Positions 47,876 through 59,329 of a stretch of DNA of 64,000 bases are shown one piece after another. Source of the stretch: Deuterostichococcus epilithicus (taxonomy: Eukaryota; Chlorophyta; Trebouxiophyceae; Prasiolales; Stichococcaceae); assembly GCA_033439295.1 (NCBI GenBank), contig JAVTLE010000021.1:2728009-2792008 (forward strand), in the 5' to 3' direction. Within the stretch, counting starts at the first letter, position 1. Each line of letters begins with the position of its first letter. Made by a program: the position numbers and the translations under genes. The notes beneath the pieces were generated by a model, which saw nothing but the letters and a program-made list of their open reading frames with translations, was not told the DNA's origin and did no database searches.

Positions 47876-50420
47876 AAGCATACGACTTCAGTATCACTTG
47901 GTCTCACCGACGTCTGGAGGCACCGGCATGAGGCAGCATGTGGTCCATGCAGGGGACTGGCAACGGCAACATCATGCCGGGATGCACGAGTGGTCGGCTG
48001 ACGTCGATGGGCGGCCGGCGGGGCTGTCCCCGATGCAGCACGGGCGGCAGGCAGGCATGACGCCAGCAGCAGAACGCGTCACGATGGCTGCCGCCGCTGG
48101 AAAAGCGGTCGAGGAGCAGACACACGGCTTTGGCTGCATGTCGTTGTGAGTATTGCACCGGCGGGACACAATGTGGTCGCGTAATCAGATCGGAACTGTT
48201 GAGTACTGGTTTTCCTCGCTCGTGGCTTGAGTCTGTGGCATGCTCAGCGGGAGGTTTGTTGGTGGCTCCTCCCGCCTCTAACCTCCAAAGCATTGTGTTT
48301 CCTAAATGCGAACGTGCGGCAACATGCGGCGGAAACCCTGCAGCACACAGATTCAAGCCTGCTGGCCGAGGTCCAAGCTGGGTCGCTGTGTGTGCAAGGG
48401 CTGGTAGGTACCGCTGGCCTTGAGCCAAAGCCAGGTTCGTCGTCAGGAAGGGCAGCAATGCTTGGCGGGGCGGCGGGCCAATCATGACGGTAAGCGCCGC
48501 CGTTGCCGCGAGGCGAGTGGGTTGCCAGGTCAGCGCTTGGCGTTGCCCGCCCCAAACCAACCGATTTGGGGGAGGGGGGGGGGGGATGNCCNGCCCTNTA
48601 TTTCGGCGAACCACACAGGTGCACGTCAGACGCCTCTGGGCCAACAGGAGCGCGCACCACAAGAGCACAAACGACCAGTTTATAGGACCCAGCAATGCCA
48701 TTCAAGCCAGCGTAGAACGGAACCACAACAAAGCACACTGCATGCACTGAACTACACCTATGCCCTCTACTAGGCGCTGCGTGCCAATCAGACGACTGCT
48801 CGCCGCTGCAGCTGGCTGCTGAAACCTGATGAAGGGCCCCTGGGCGGCGGCGAACCCCCGCCATCCCTTTGGGGGCCCTTCTTGCTGCACAAAGCTTCGA
48901 CATGACGCCCAAGAAGCGCGCCACGGCCGCCCGCTGCACCCGTAAGGCCAGCTGCGGCCCCGGCCACGCTGCCTGCTGCCCATCCAGGATGTGGCGGGCC
49001 GACAGCCTGCGCCCATAGTCCATGGCGGACAGGGCTGCTAGGCACACCAGGCACCGACCCCCCGCGCCACCCCTTGTTGGTGAGCCAGACGTCCACCGCC
49101 CGCAGCCGCCGCCCCTGCTGCGACCGCCCCTGCTGCTGCTGCTGCTGCACTGGCGCCTGCCGCCGCTGCTGCCGGTCTGCCGCCACTGCTGCCATCTTGG
49201 AACTGCAGCGGCCAGTGGCGCTGCTCCTGCGGCGGCAGCTGCTCCGGCCGCCCACAGCTCGGCCTCGAGGGCGGAGACCAGCGCGCGGGCAATTGTGCAC
49301 CGCCAATAGTGCTGCACACGGCCTGGGTTCCTCACCTCACCGCACTCAGGCACACAACTCGCCGACGTCCGGCGGGCCCGGACCGGGCGGTAGCATCGGC
49401 ACTGTTTGGGCAATGCCGCCCGCCGCCCTGCCCGTGCCGCTCGCGCATCAGCGTGCGGCTGGTCCTGGCTGCCGGGCACTGCGGCAGCCGCCTCGGTAAC
49501 GCCGCCGCCGTGCTGCGTGTCACAGAAAGGTCTACTTATGTGAGTTTGACATGACCCCTAAGCCAGAGGCTTGAGGGATGTGCCCTCTAGATGCTCAGTG
49601 TAGCGTTGGAGCAGCATTGGAGGTTTGATCAGATGATCTCCCTCAGCACGTGAAGGCTCACGTGGGCAAAACAAAAGTGACAGTCCTGCCACCATGAATG
49701 AACGGTGATTTTGATCACCCCCACCACACTGGAAAGCTTGTACACGCTAATTGTTTGAGAGAAAGACACAATTGTCACACTGCGGCGCTGCAGCTGGCGG
49801 GGCTGCGGCTGCCGCGGGCTGGGCGCTGGCGCCCCTCTGGCCCCCGGCGCGTGAGGCGCCGCAGGCCTAAGCGCGGGTGCTGAACTCTGCTGCTGTTGCG
49901 CCGGCGTGGCCGAGACGCCGCCATGCTGCGGCGCCAACGCTAGGGGCTGCCGCGGCCACGGCTGGCTGAGCGCCGGCCGTGTGCTTTCCGGCCAGCGTCT
50001 GAGGCTTGGCAGGAGCACGCTGCCGCGGAGCGGCGCCGCCGGCTCGCTGCCGGGCTGCCGCTGCCGGGCTGCCGCCGCGGTGTGCCGCCGCTCCGCCGTC
50101 GGCAGCCCGCCCAGGACAAGGCGCCAGAAATACCTCCTTGTGGTTGATGGCGACTCTGGCCTTGCGTCAAACGCAGTGAGCAGCAGCCCCGACCCCGCTT
50201 GAGTGCCCTCCACCCGCTCGCGCTGCTGGGGACGCTCTCAACCGTTGCAAGGACCGTGGTGAGCACGAGCCCCGCAGGATGTTACCAGTTCGTGCAGTTT
50301 CGACGATATGTAGCCAAAGAAAGCGGCTGCCGAGCACCCAGGAAGCCCCGAGACACGCCTCGGGACCTGCCTCGAACACGACTGAACAGCCCCCCGCGCA
50401 AGCAGGGACGGTGCACAACC
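47876..50420. other. Gene-poor stretch with poly-G, N bases and a dispersed repeat
   Basis: No gene is convincing here. The interval holds the WEE1 3' flank, a G run with several N bases at 48569-48598, and Pro/Arg/Gln-rich open frames on the minus strand (about 48780-49479 and 49629-50213) whose composition could simply reflect high GC. A short repeat shared with 58.8 kb lies at 48990-49060. A TE remnant or an unrecognised gene is possible. Confidence 0.4.
48990..49062 (-). repeat. Dispersed repeat, copy A
   Basis: About 65-70 bases including CCTGCGCCCA, TGGCGGACAGGGC and CACACCAGGC match 58811-58874 with only a few differences. Both copies are in the same orientation. On the minus strand both read ALSAxDxGRRL, so the source may have been coding. 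Confidence 0.6.
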
Positions 50421-50493
50421 GCCGGGTTAGCTCAGTTGGCAGAGCGTCAGACTCTTAATCTGGTGGTCGCGGGTTCGAGCCCCGCATCCGGCT
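50421..50493 (+). tRNA. tRNA-Lys(CUU)
   Basis: A full cloverleaf of 73 bases without intron. The 7-bp acceptor stem pairs GCCGGGT with ATCCGGC (one G-U), the D stem pairs GCTC/GAGC, the anticodon loop is CTCTTAA (anticodon CTT) and the T arm is GCGGG-TTCGAGC-CCCGC. The discriminator base is T. A T run follows at 50502. Confidence 0.96.
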
Positions 50494-50703
50494 TGGTTTG
50501 CTTTTGCCGCTGTTCGTTGTCTTGGGCTCATCCCACCCCCGCCTGCTGGCGGCGGCGGCTGCTTTCGAGCCCCGCATCCGGCTTGGTTTGCTTTTGCCGC
50601 TGTTCGTTGTTTGGGGCTCATCCCACCCCCGCCTGCTGGCGGCGGGCCTGCCGCTGGGGGCCGCCAAGCCAGCGGCGGCAGCTTTCGAGCCCCGCATCCG
50701 GCT
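50473..50703 (+). repeat. Three tandem copies of the tRNA-Lys 3' end and flank
   Basis: TTCGAGCCCCGCATCCGGCT occurs at 50474 (inside the tRNA), 50564 and 50684, offsets 90 and 120. The first two are followed by the same flank (TTGGTTTGCTTTTGCCGCTG), including the T-run terminator and a GGCTCATCCCACCCCCGCC tract. The copies lack the 5' half and the full B box. Confidence 0.92.
50502..50505 (+). terminator. Pol III T-run after tRNA-Lys
   Basis: TTTT nine bases after the tRNA end. It is repeated with the duplicated flank at about 50592. Confidence 0.6.
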
Positions 50704-51639
50704 CAGGCCTCATGTTGCTGCTGCCAGCCCGCCGCTGCGGCTCTGCGAGCGCATCAGCAGCTCGGCAGCAGCAGCTTGTTTGCGCGGCATCCGGCTGCAG
50801 CCTCCGGCAGCGCCGACCACGCAGCGGGCATTCGCCTTGGGTCGTCTGTCGGCCCTGCCGCGGCTGCGGAGCCCCGCACCGCAATTGCGGCTTGGCTCCT
50901 TCGAACTGCATTGACTGCTCGTTGCTCCAGCAGACCTGCACTCTCTGCTCACAAACCTCGGCGGGACATGAATGCATGGCGGCCGATCGAGGCCAGCAAA
51001 AAGGATATCAGGGTTCACACGTGTCCCGACAGGTGATGTGTGGATCGAGGATGTTCAAGTCTGGATGATGTGACGGCGGCAAGCGGTTACTAGATGGCGG
51101 CATGCAATGCATATCAGAGGCATCCCTCGCCCGATCGAGACGGTGCAGGGAGAGGCGTCGGCTGTTTTCTTCGCAGCTCTTCCCCTGCATGGTGCAAGGG
51201 CGACACAACTCAGCCATCTGCGAGCAGGCAACCTCACGGGCATCACGGAGGCAGCGAGTTTGCGCCTGTTGCCACCAGCGCACACCTCCTGGAAGGAATG
51301 TGAGTCCCCACGAGTTCTTCCACCCTGCACAGCGTGTGCAGTCCTCACAACAAGCGCAAGGACGTAAACTGCTCGATGATCTTCGAGATCTCCAAGGTTT
51401 TGGAGGTCATCCGTGATGACTTACGCAAGCTTCCCGGGCCACCTCTGAAGTTTTCCACAGACTTGTTTCAGCTCCCATGCTGCAGCGCCGGTGCTGCAGC
51501 GTACGACACGCAGACGCATGGCATGCCCCAAGCTTCACCGGCAGGTGCATTCGTTCAAATCGTGAAGAACGTACCGGGACCAAGGCTCCGTGAGCCCCGA
51601 GCGACGCTCAAGCCGTGCCCCGATCGCATCCTCGTCGCA
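50704..51639. other. Gap between tRNA repeats and membrane-protein gene
   Basis: It should contain the promoter and 5' UTR of the next gene. Several open frames exist on both strands, but none resembles a protein family or has good splice partners. Confidence 0.4.
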
Positions 51640-54093
51640 ATGTCGGACAACGCATCAGCGTCGGACGCCAAGCCCGCCACCCAAGCCGCGCCAGCGGATG
51701 CCCCGGCGATGGCGGCGTCAGACCCGTATACCGAGCCGCAGCCTGCGGGCGAGCAAGTCGATGTCTTCCTGCCACGGAGCCAGCCGTCGCCGACTGCGGC
51801 CGCCATCGCGCAGTGGCTGCTGTGCCCGGCGCTGTTTGTGGTCGGCTGCTGGGCGGCAGCGGCGGCGCCGCGGCGCTTCGCCGCCGCGCTGCCGGCGCCG
51901 CGCCACGGCTGGCTGCTGGGCGGGCCGCGGGCGAAGGTGTATACCGTGCTGGACTCGCTGCCGCGCTCGATGCATGCGGCGTGGCAGCTCGGCCGGCTCG
52001 CGGGGCGGCTGGAGGCCGGCAGCGGCGGCGGCGGNGGTGGCGCGGCAGTGGCGGAGGCGGCCGCGGTGCTGGGCGTGCCGGCGCAGCGGCTGTCCGCGGA
52101 CCAGCTGCTGGATCTGGGCGCCCAGCTCAAGGTGGGTGCGGCTGGTGTGTCGCGTCTGCACTCCGTCCGGAAAAGCTGATGTGTTTCGAGTCTCCGAGGC
52201 AGCAGCCGCAGCCACGAGCCCTTCCCTGCCGGCAGTCCTGCCTGCCTGGTCCGGCGTGAGTATCTATGCCAATGTGTGAGCACAGTCCACCTGTCCAAAC
52301 TCGAATTGGGATCCTTCTGCGGAGAGCATCGCGCATACAACATGTGCACAGGACCTGGATGCGCGCCACGGCGTCGCGGCGCGCCTGGCGGGCGCCGTGA
52401 GCTTCGTCAACGTCATGTGGGGCGCCGCGATCCTGGGCGTCGCGGTGTCCGTCGGCCCGGCGCTGGCCGTCGTGGCCGCCCCGGNGGCGGCCGCGCTGCT
52501 GGCGGCGCTGCGGCGCGTCGCGGTCCTGGCGGCGCGCCTCGCGCTGGCGGCGCAGCCGCTGTGGGAGCTGCTGATGTACGCGGCGTGCCTGTACATCATC
52601 GGTGACCTCCTCGTTCTTGCGATGTCGAGACCAAAGGCAGCACGGCACAGGGTGTAGAGCAGGCTCTTTCTGCCGCCGGGGGTGCGCGCTTGTCGTCCAG
52701 TTGCGGTGTGTGGGTGCGACAGTGTGGCGGGCATCCCCATACAGGCCATCTTCGAGGAGGGTGCTTTTCGGCCACTGCGCGGACGTCCTCAAAGCTGGCG
52801 CACTCACGCCTGACCGCAGGCGCCGCCGCGAGGTACCCGCCCGAGTCTGCCGGCCTCATCGCGGCCACCGGCTGCACGCTGGCGCTCCCGGCTTTCATGT
52901 ACTCCACGCGACGCCACGCCCCGGCCGGCGGCGGCGGCGGCGCCTTCGGCGCCGTCCTCAACACCTACCTGGCGCTGGTGCTGGCGCCGGCGGCGGTGGC
53001 GCACCAGTCGGGCCTGCTGGGATTCGCGGCGGCGGCGGCGCTGTTCGGTGCCGTCGGCTTCAGCGTGGTGCCCTACGGCCTGCACTGGGCCGTGGGCTTC
53101 GACAGCGCCGACGGCATGGCGCGAGCGTCGTCGACCGCCGGCGTCATCCTGGCACTCATGGTCGGGCTGCGGGTGGGATTCTATTCTGATGCAACATCGA
53201 TACGTTGAAGCAAGGCGCTTGCCTCACCTGGACAGTGCAGGCAGGGCAAGGGCAGCATTCACATATTAACAGATGCAAAGCGTGGCTCCAGGCGGTGCAT
53301 CGAGTGCTGCCAGCATCAGGACCCTGCACCTCCAGGCAGGGCAGAGCACCGGCTGAGCAGCGGCCGTCGGCAGAGCAGTGCATAACGCAGTGCGATCCAA
53401 TGCAGGTGGGCAACGTGGATGGCGCATTGGTGGACCCCTTCCGAGCGGGGCTCGCCGTCTTCGGCGCCATCACCCTGTTCCTGGCCGGCCTCATCCGCAC
53501 CAGCCTCTTCTACTGGCCCTCGACGCGTGGGATGTTTTCCTCTGACGCCGCCGCTGCCGCCGCCGCCCACCGGCAATACTTGGCCGCGAATGCGCTGTAC
53601 CTCGTGCTGCTGACGATCGCGACGGTGCGGCCCTTCGTCCAGTCCCCAAAAAGAGTGGCCATGACCTGGAGCAATGCTCACCACGCAGATGCTGCAGACT
53701 TTGGTGGCAGCTTGCAGGTTTGCTTCGGATGTTGGACAGACGCCAAGGCTACGTGTGATGCTGTGTTTGCATGCCATTTGCTGGCTTCGTGGATGCACAG
53801 CAGCCGCTGCATAGGTTGCCTGCCGAGATCTGGCTGATCGCCTTTCGTATTGGCCAAGAGGCCCACTTTGCCCGAGTTTTCACACGCAGGCTGCCGGCAC
53901 AGTGCTGGACCTGGCGCCGCTGAGCAACACGGCAATCACGTTCGGCGTGCTGTGGGTTGGCGAGAAGGGCGTTGAGCACGCCGCGGGACGCTGGCTGTGG
54001 CTCGCCGTCTTTGGCGGCTCGCTGGCGCTGTGGCAGGCGGCGCTGTTCCTGCACTCGCGCCCCGACTGGCTGGCCAGCCTGGTGGACTGGTGA
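51640..54093 (+). CDS. Multi-pass membrane protein of unknown function
   Basis: Five exons keep phase: 51640-52131, 52352-52601, 52820-53172, 53406-53624 and 53890-54093, giving 505 residues. A polar N-terminus (MSDNASASDAKPATQAAPAD) is followed by about nine hydrophobic segments, for example LLCPALFVVGCWAAAAA, MWGAAILGVAVSVGPALAV, LLGFAAAAALFGAVGFSVVP, LAVFGAITLFLAGLI and LWLAVFGGSLALWQAALFL. A soluble part between spans reads LDSLPRSMHAAWQLGRLAGR and LSADQLLDLGAQLKDLDARH. I do not recognise the family; it looks like a conserved gene because exons, phases and spans are regular. Two N bases fall in Ala-rich exon sequence. Confidence 0.65.
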
Positions 54094-54858
54094 CTGCTGT
54101 CCGCGGGGAGGGGGGCAGCTTGGGGTGTGTACGATTTGTCCATTGCAGTTGACTGGCGCTGTGGCCGGCAAGCGCTGTTGCTAGGCTTGAGCACAATAGA
54201 GACGTCAAGTGTCACTTTCATGCTGTTCGTCTCGAACTCCTGGCTTGGTGCAAGCTGTTCATCGATCTCGTTTCAGCATGTTGTCTGGGGGCTGCGCACC
54301 CCCCACTATTCGGTCTAGGAACCTTGTTGCTGCGTTGATCAAGGAACAGCTGTGGATCAGATACTGTACCTGCGTCTAGATTGGCGTCTCATGGGAAGGA
54401 CATGCGAGAGAACGTACGATTTCGAGCTTGTTTAAATACATATGATGCCGATATATTGCTGCCGCTTTTCGCACGACAACCATCCTGGTGTGCCTCCTTT
54501 ACAGCTGCCGCGGCCTGCATCGACCCGCTCTCTACTTTGCAGAACCTTTTGCAGCAGAGATGGTGCCGCGCAATGACAGGTGCACGATTGCTATCATTTG
54601 CTGTACAAGCAGGCACCCAAGGCAGGGGACTGACAATCTCATCCGCACCTCCCTACTACGGTACCTCCATCTAGGTGTGAACACGAACAGCAAAAACAGA
54701 ACCTAGCCACTGGAGACAGTGTACACATCTGCGCTCAGAGCCTGCAAGCCTGGCGCATATTTCAACCAATGAGGCGATACTAAATCGCAGCTGCGCCGCG
54801 GCTCACACGCTCGCGTTCTCGCCTCTCTACACTCACTCCACACCAAATCGCGTCCACA
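54094..54858. other. Convergent intergenic region of two membrane-protein genes
   Basis: A shared 3' flank. TTACA at 54499-54503 could be the minus-strand gene's TGTAA signal. No exon or RNA gene is seen. Confidence 0.4.
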
Positions 54859-57800
54859 TCAGATCCACCCGCTCTTCTGAGCGATCTTGTATGCGCTCAT
54901 CAGCCAGCCGATAACAAGGCCGCTGACCACGCCCTTGGTGATCTTCTGAGTCTGCGAGAACAGTTTGCCTGCGCCGAAGAGAGGGGCGCAGTTGTCATGC
55001 CCGGAGCTGCTTCGACCTGACAGCATCGTGCTCGGTGTGCTGGCACAGAGCTGACCGCAGAGAGGGACGACAGATGGCAACAGTGGGACGTGCTGTGTGT
55101 GTCAGCACACATTGGACGATGCAGCCGAGGCCGCCTGCGCACGTGCTGACCATGTGAAGACATGAAATTTCACAGACGCACTGAGGCCCTGGTCGCCGAG
55201 CGCGGTGATGAGGTTCTCGATGTCGTGGCCCGCTGTGGTGATTGCGCGGCAGAAAAACCCGGCGGCGATGAACAGCAGGCTGGCTCGCAGGCTCTGGTCC
55301 AGGAGGTGGAATCCGAAGTTCCAGGCGTCCCACCCCAGCTCCAGCCAGCCGCTGCTGTGCACCAGCGTCGCCGCGGCTGCGGGTAACAGAACTTGAGAGC
55401 TTAGCGACTGGCTTGGGAGGACAGGGTTCACGAGTCACAGCCGAGGACGCAGGCGTCCACCCCAGCTCCAGCCAGCCGCTGCTGTGATCCCGCGTCGCCA
55501 CAGCCGCGGGTGGCGGCCGAGAAAGCGTACCTCAGGGCCTTCGATGGAGCATCATGCTGCATCACCGACATGACCCTACATGTCCCCACCCCACTTCCAG
55601 ACAGCCGCTGCTGTGCCAGAGTAGCATTGCCGCAGCTGCATGTGGCATGAAAGTGGAGGCCTGCTCGGAAACATGTCTCTCGGCACCTCCTTGTGCAGCC
55701 TGATGACCAAACGACAACAGCATGCGGGCGCGGCCTTGCGGGGCTGTGTCAACTAAACGGTAGCCAGCATGCGACGGGTGGCAGATTTCCGTTCATTTCG
55801 GGCGTGCGGACGGTGGCGCACCCAGCGCGATGGTGGAGAAGGCCTGCAGGCTGAGCGCGATGCCGGCGACGCGCATGCCGTTCATCACCAGCTCCAGGAG
55901 CTGCTCCTCCTGCGGCACAGCGACGAGAGGACAGTAAAACTTGTGAGACCGAGGCACGACTCTTGGGCGTGCTGACCAACAACGGCTGGCAGGAGCAAGG
56001 CGCCGTCATTGCATGTCCAGTGGCAAGTGCCGGCTTGCGGCTGCAGCAGCTGCTTCTTCTGCAAAGGCGTGGCGTACAACGGCCCAGCTGAGGCTGCTCA
56101 CTCAGTGCGCGATCACCCGACGCACTCCAGCAGCGACGGCTGCCGAGCTGATCTGTTCCCGAGTGTGGCGGCGCGACAGCACAGCACCGGCAGTCGTGCC
56201 CCGACCTGCGGCTTGAACTCGTACTCGTGCGCCGGCGCCGCGGCCTCCTCTTCCTTGTCGACCTCTGGCGTGCGGCCTTCCGCCCGCGCCCGCTTCACGC
56301 CTTCTGGCTCCTGCTCCGCCCCGTCCTCGTCCTGGGCCCCCGGAAACTGTGCGGCGGCGGCCATACCGACAGGGTGTGAGTTGCATGGCAGAAGCTTTGC
56401 GAACCCGCTCGGACTTGGCCAGCGAGCCGCTGCACATCCATGGCACCGCTGGATCTTGGCCGGTGTCGCCTTCTCCAACAGCGCTGCGCCGCTGTCAGTG
56501 CCTGTGCGGCTGTCGATTTCAAGTTTGAGAGCCAGCTCTGCGGCTTGTGTGTGGAGGGAGTTTCGCAGGGTCGCAACCATCCTGCACACACATTTCTGGA
56601 CACCCATTGAGCGGCAGCAGCAGGCTGCTCCTCGCTGGTGACACACAGCGGCATGGTCTGCCACCGGCCAGGGACAGGACACTGCGAACGCTCCGGGCCG
56701 GCGCGCACCTTCTGCTGCTGGCTGTCCATGGTGAGCGGCAGCACCAGGCCGCCCACGACCGCGAGCGCGGCGCGGTCCGTCCACGGCATGCGCCGCCGCA
56801 GCTGCTTCGCCTGCCCGCCGCGCATGGCCAGCATGACGGCCAGCGCGCGGCCGCTGCCGGGCGTATAGCGGCTGAGGATGCGGGCCAGGGCGATGGCGCG
56901 CACCGCAGCGGCCAGCGCCGCCGCGCCAGTCACCCACGTCACCAGCGGCGGCCACCTGCGGGTCCAAGGTGCCATGCGCTGGGTGCTGTGTACCATGTAC
57001 GTGTGGTACAAACAGCTCTGGCGCTCAGGCACACCATCGCTGGGACCACAGTGCGGGGGTGGTTGGATCAAGAGCCCTCGGAGCGCTGCCGGATGCAGAG
57101 CGGCCGCAGCGGCACGCGTCTGGCTGCGACCCTGGGAGCGGGTCCCACCTGCGGGCGGCCTGCAGCAGCTGGATGACGCCCATGGACATGGTGATCGTGG
57201 ATGCCTGCATGAACACGAAGCCCAGCTGCAGCAGCCCCTGCAGGCGCACAAACCCACAATTCTGAAGGGCAACCGTGTTGACAAGCAGGAAGGCTGCCTT
57301 GCATAGACTGCCAGTCGTGTGCAGCGCTGCAGCTCGAACCGGATATCATGTCGATGCAAGGAGCTCACGATGCACGGCTGGACCACCCTGAGGCATGCGC
57401 ACAAGCCGGGGCAGCAAACGTTGGGCGCTGCAGCATGTTACATCTGTTCTCGTGCTTGGTTTGCAGTCCTTGACGTGCAGACCTGGAAGACAAACTGCAG
57501 CTGGTGCTTGCCGCTGTTGAGGACGCGCTTGAAGGACTTTGCGGCCATGAACAGCAGCACGCTGGTCAGGCCGTAGTCCAGGATGACGGCGACGTTGTTG
57601 ACGTGCACGCCTCCCACGATGAGCACCGCGTCGCTGGCGTTGCCGCCATAGATCGCCTGGGGCACACGTTGCAGGCAATGACCTGCAGGTGTCGGTGTGT
57701 CGTGTTTTGCAGCACCACCACGAGCACCTCGTCGCCGGCATTCGCCGACGCGACTGGCCTGGGGCGAACACGCAGTCGACGTAGAGCTGCTCATGCCCCT

Positions 57801-59329
57801 CGTGATGCTTTTGTCCGGGGGTGCCACCGGCAGAAAGCTGTTCGAGGTTTCTGGCTGCACACTACATTATTAAATACCACAACTTACAGGAGGGAACTGC
57901 CGCTGGGCGCGTGCCCCCCAACAGGTTATCCCCCCGCGGCAGGTATGCCCCCGCTAGCCCTCATACTGCCCCCCGGGACTCACCTTGCCAGTGGTAGTCA
58001 GGATCTCCAGCACGGCGACCGCGCCAGACGCCACCGCGCAGCCCCTGATGCCGCTGATGAGCTTCTCAATCACCTGCACAGCACCGCGCATCAGCTTCCA
58101 CCGGTTGGTCTGCATGCCAATGAACAGCACTGCACGGTTGAGCCCTTGAAAGCGGCGTTCTGCTGGCTTGCCAGATGCCTCGATAGTCGCAGTTCGGTGC
58201 CTTTGAGCAGGGGTGCCACCATCCGCAGGGCCTGCGGCCTGAGCTCCAACCTTGCGCTGTGACCCGTCAAAGTCGTACATGCATGGACGGTGGTGGAGCA
58301 CTGCTCCGAGGCCCTTCGAGGGCCGACACCCAGGTCGCGCCCTCACCTTGAGCTGCGACTCGTCAAAGTCGTACTCCCCAAACTCGCCCTTGACGGCCTT
58401 CTCCAGGCGGCCGCCGCCGCCGCGCTGCGGCTCCTCCGCATGCTCGTCCAGGGAATCCGCTATGCGCTCCACAGGGGCTGCCACTGCGGCGCGCGCCTCC
58501 TCCTGCATCAGGTTTCAGAAAGAGAGACTCGTGTCGCTCCCTCCCCAGGATATCAAGTCCAGCAAAGTCTTCTGTGCGCCCCACCGGCGCCGCCACCGCA
58601 GCAGGCGGCTCCTCCTGCAGCAGACTCGAGGCTGACCCACAGCTTCCTGGTCTGTCACGTCCACTGAACTTGCTATCTGCTCCTCCGGCGCCGTCACCGG
58701 CCGCGCCCGACTCCTCCTGTGGCAGGGATCACGGTCTGATGTGCGACAGCTCTCCTCTTGTGCTCTGATCTGCCGAGTCTGCCGTCCGCTTCTACAGCCC
58801 CCCCGGCGGGGGGCGGCCAGCCTGCGCCCACGATCCGTGGCGGACAGGGCCGCCCAACACACCAGGCGCCACACCCCCCACTCCATGGCCTCACACGAGT
58901 GATCCTGCTGAGGGGACTGGGAGCCGCTTCCGTCGGCACTTGCTACTGCTCCTCACCTGCCGCACAAAATGTGTGATTCGTTGTCCGCTTGCCACAGCTG
59001 CTCTCGCGCACTTTGTTGTGTGTTGAAGGAAGTGTGCGAGTTGCGAATCGCATGGTCAGAGGAGGATGATAGCGCACCTGGGCGTGCTCCATGCTGTCCT
59101 GCACCTCCTGCACCTTGCTGCCCGCCTGCTTGAACACCTCGCCCGGTTCTTTTGTCTCGTCGCCCGCGTCCCTGACCGTCTCCCCCGCCTCCTTCACCTT
59201 GTCCCCCGCCTCCATCGCCCGCCCACCGGCTCGCTTCGCATACTCGGCCACGCCGGCGCCTTCAACGTCGTCGCGGGCGGCTGCGGCGCATCGTCGCCTG
59301 CGCGGCGGGTGCGGATTCGAGGATGTCAT
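54859..59329 (-). CDS. Membrane protein with LEA-like N-terminus, function unknown
   Basis: Exon 1 (59078-59329) starts MTSSNPHPPRRRR, which could begin a plastid transit peptide, and continues with a Lys/Glu/Ala 11-mer region (AGDKVKEAGETVRDAGDETK) like LEA proteins. Exons 58347-58502, 57984-58073, 57483-57656, about 57167-57252, about 56705-56958, 56209 to about 56350, 55816-55916, 55170-55389 and 54859-54968 follow. They carry about seven membrane segments: LISGIRGCAVASGAVAVLEI, ILDYGLTSVLLFMAA, LVTWVTGAAALAAAV, VVGGLVLPLTM, MRVAGIALSLQAFSTIALG, ASLLFIAAGFFCRAI and VVSGLVIGWLMSAYK. An acidic linker (DEDGAEQEPEGVKRARAEGR) sits in the middle. I do not recognise the family. Several introns carry copies of neighbouring exon ends. 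Confidence 0.65.
55325..55645 (-). repeat. Three tandem copies of an exon start in the membrane-protein gene
   Basis: The real exon opens around 55380 with TLVHSSGWLELGWDAWNFG. Copies of the same stretch (HSSGWLELGW, then HSSGCLEVGW) lie about 127 and 257 bases upstream in transcription, near 55440-55515 and 55570-55640. CAGCCGCTGCTGTG is kept in all three and identity falls with distance. Confidence 0.85.
58264..58372 (-). repeat. Copy of an exon end with its donor side
   Basis: The exon end coding YDFDESQLK (58347-58373) recurs as YDFDGSQRK at about 58250-58277, offset 96 bases at CGTCAAAGTCGTAC. This copy lies downstream in transcription, as expected for a duplication spanning a donor site. 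Confidence 0.75.
58460..58730 (-). repeat. Three tandem copies of an acceptor plus EEARAAVAAP exon start
   Basis: The exon starting at 58502 (EEARAAVAAPVERIAD) is preceded in the intron by EEPPAAVAAPVGRTED (start near 58615) and EESGAAGDGAGGADSK (start near 58716). Each follows a CAG acceptor, with offsets of about 113 and 102 bases. Confidence 0.8.
58811..58880 (-). repeat. Dispersed repeat, copy B
   Basis: Second copy of the element at 48990-49062. It lies in the first intron of the membrane-protein gene. Confidence 0.6.

Noticed and set aside
48244-49479. 411-residue minus-strand open frame
   Set aside because: It crosses the N-bearing poly-G tract, has no known domain and looks like GC-driven open frame, although a short repeat lies inside it.
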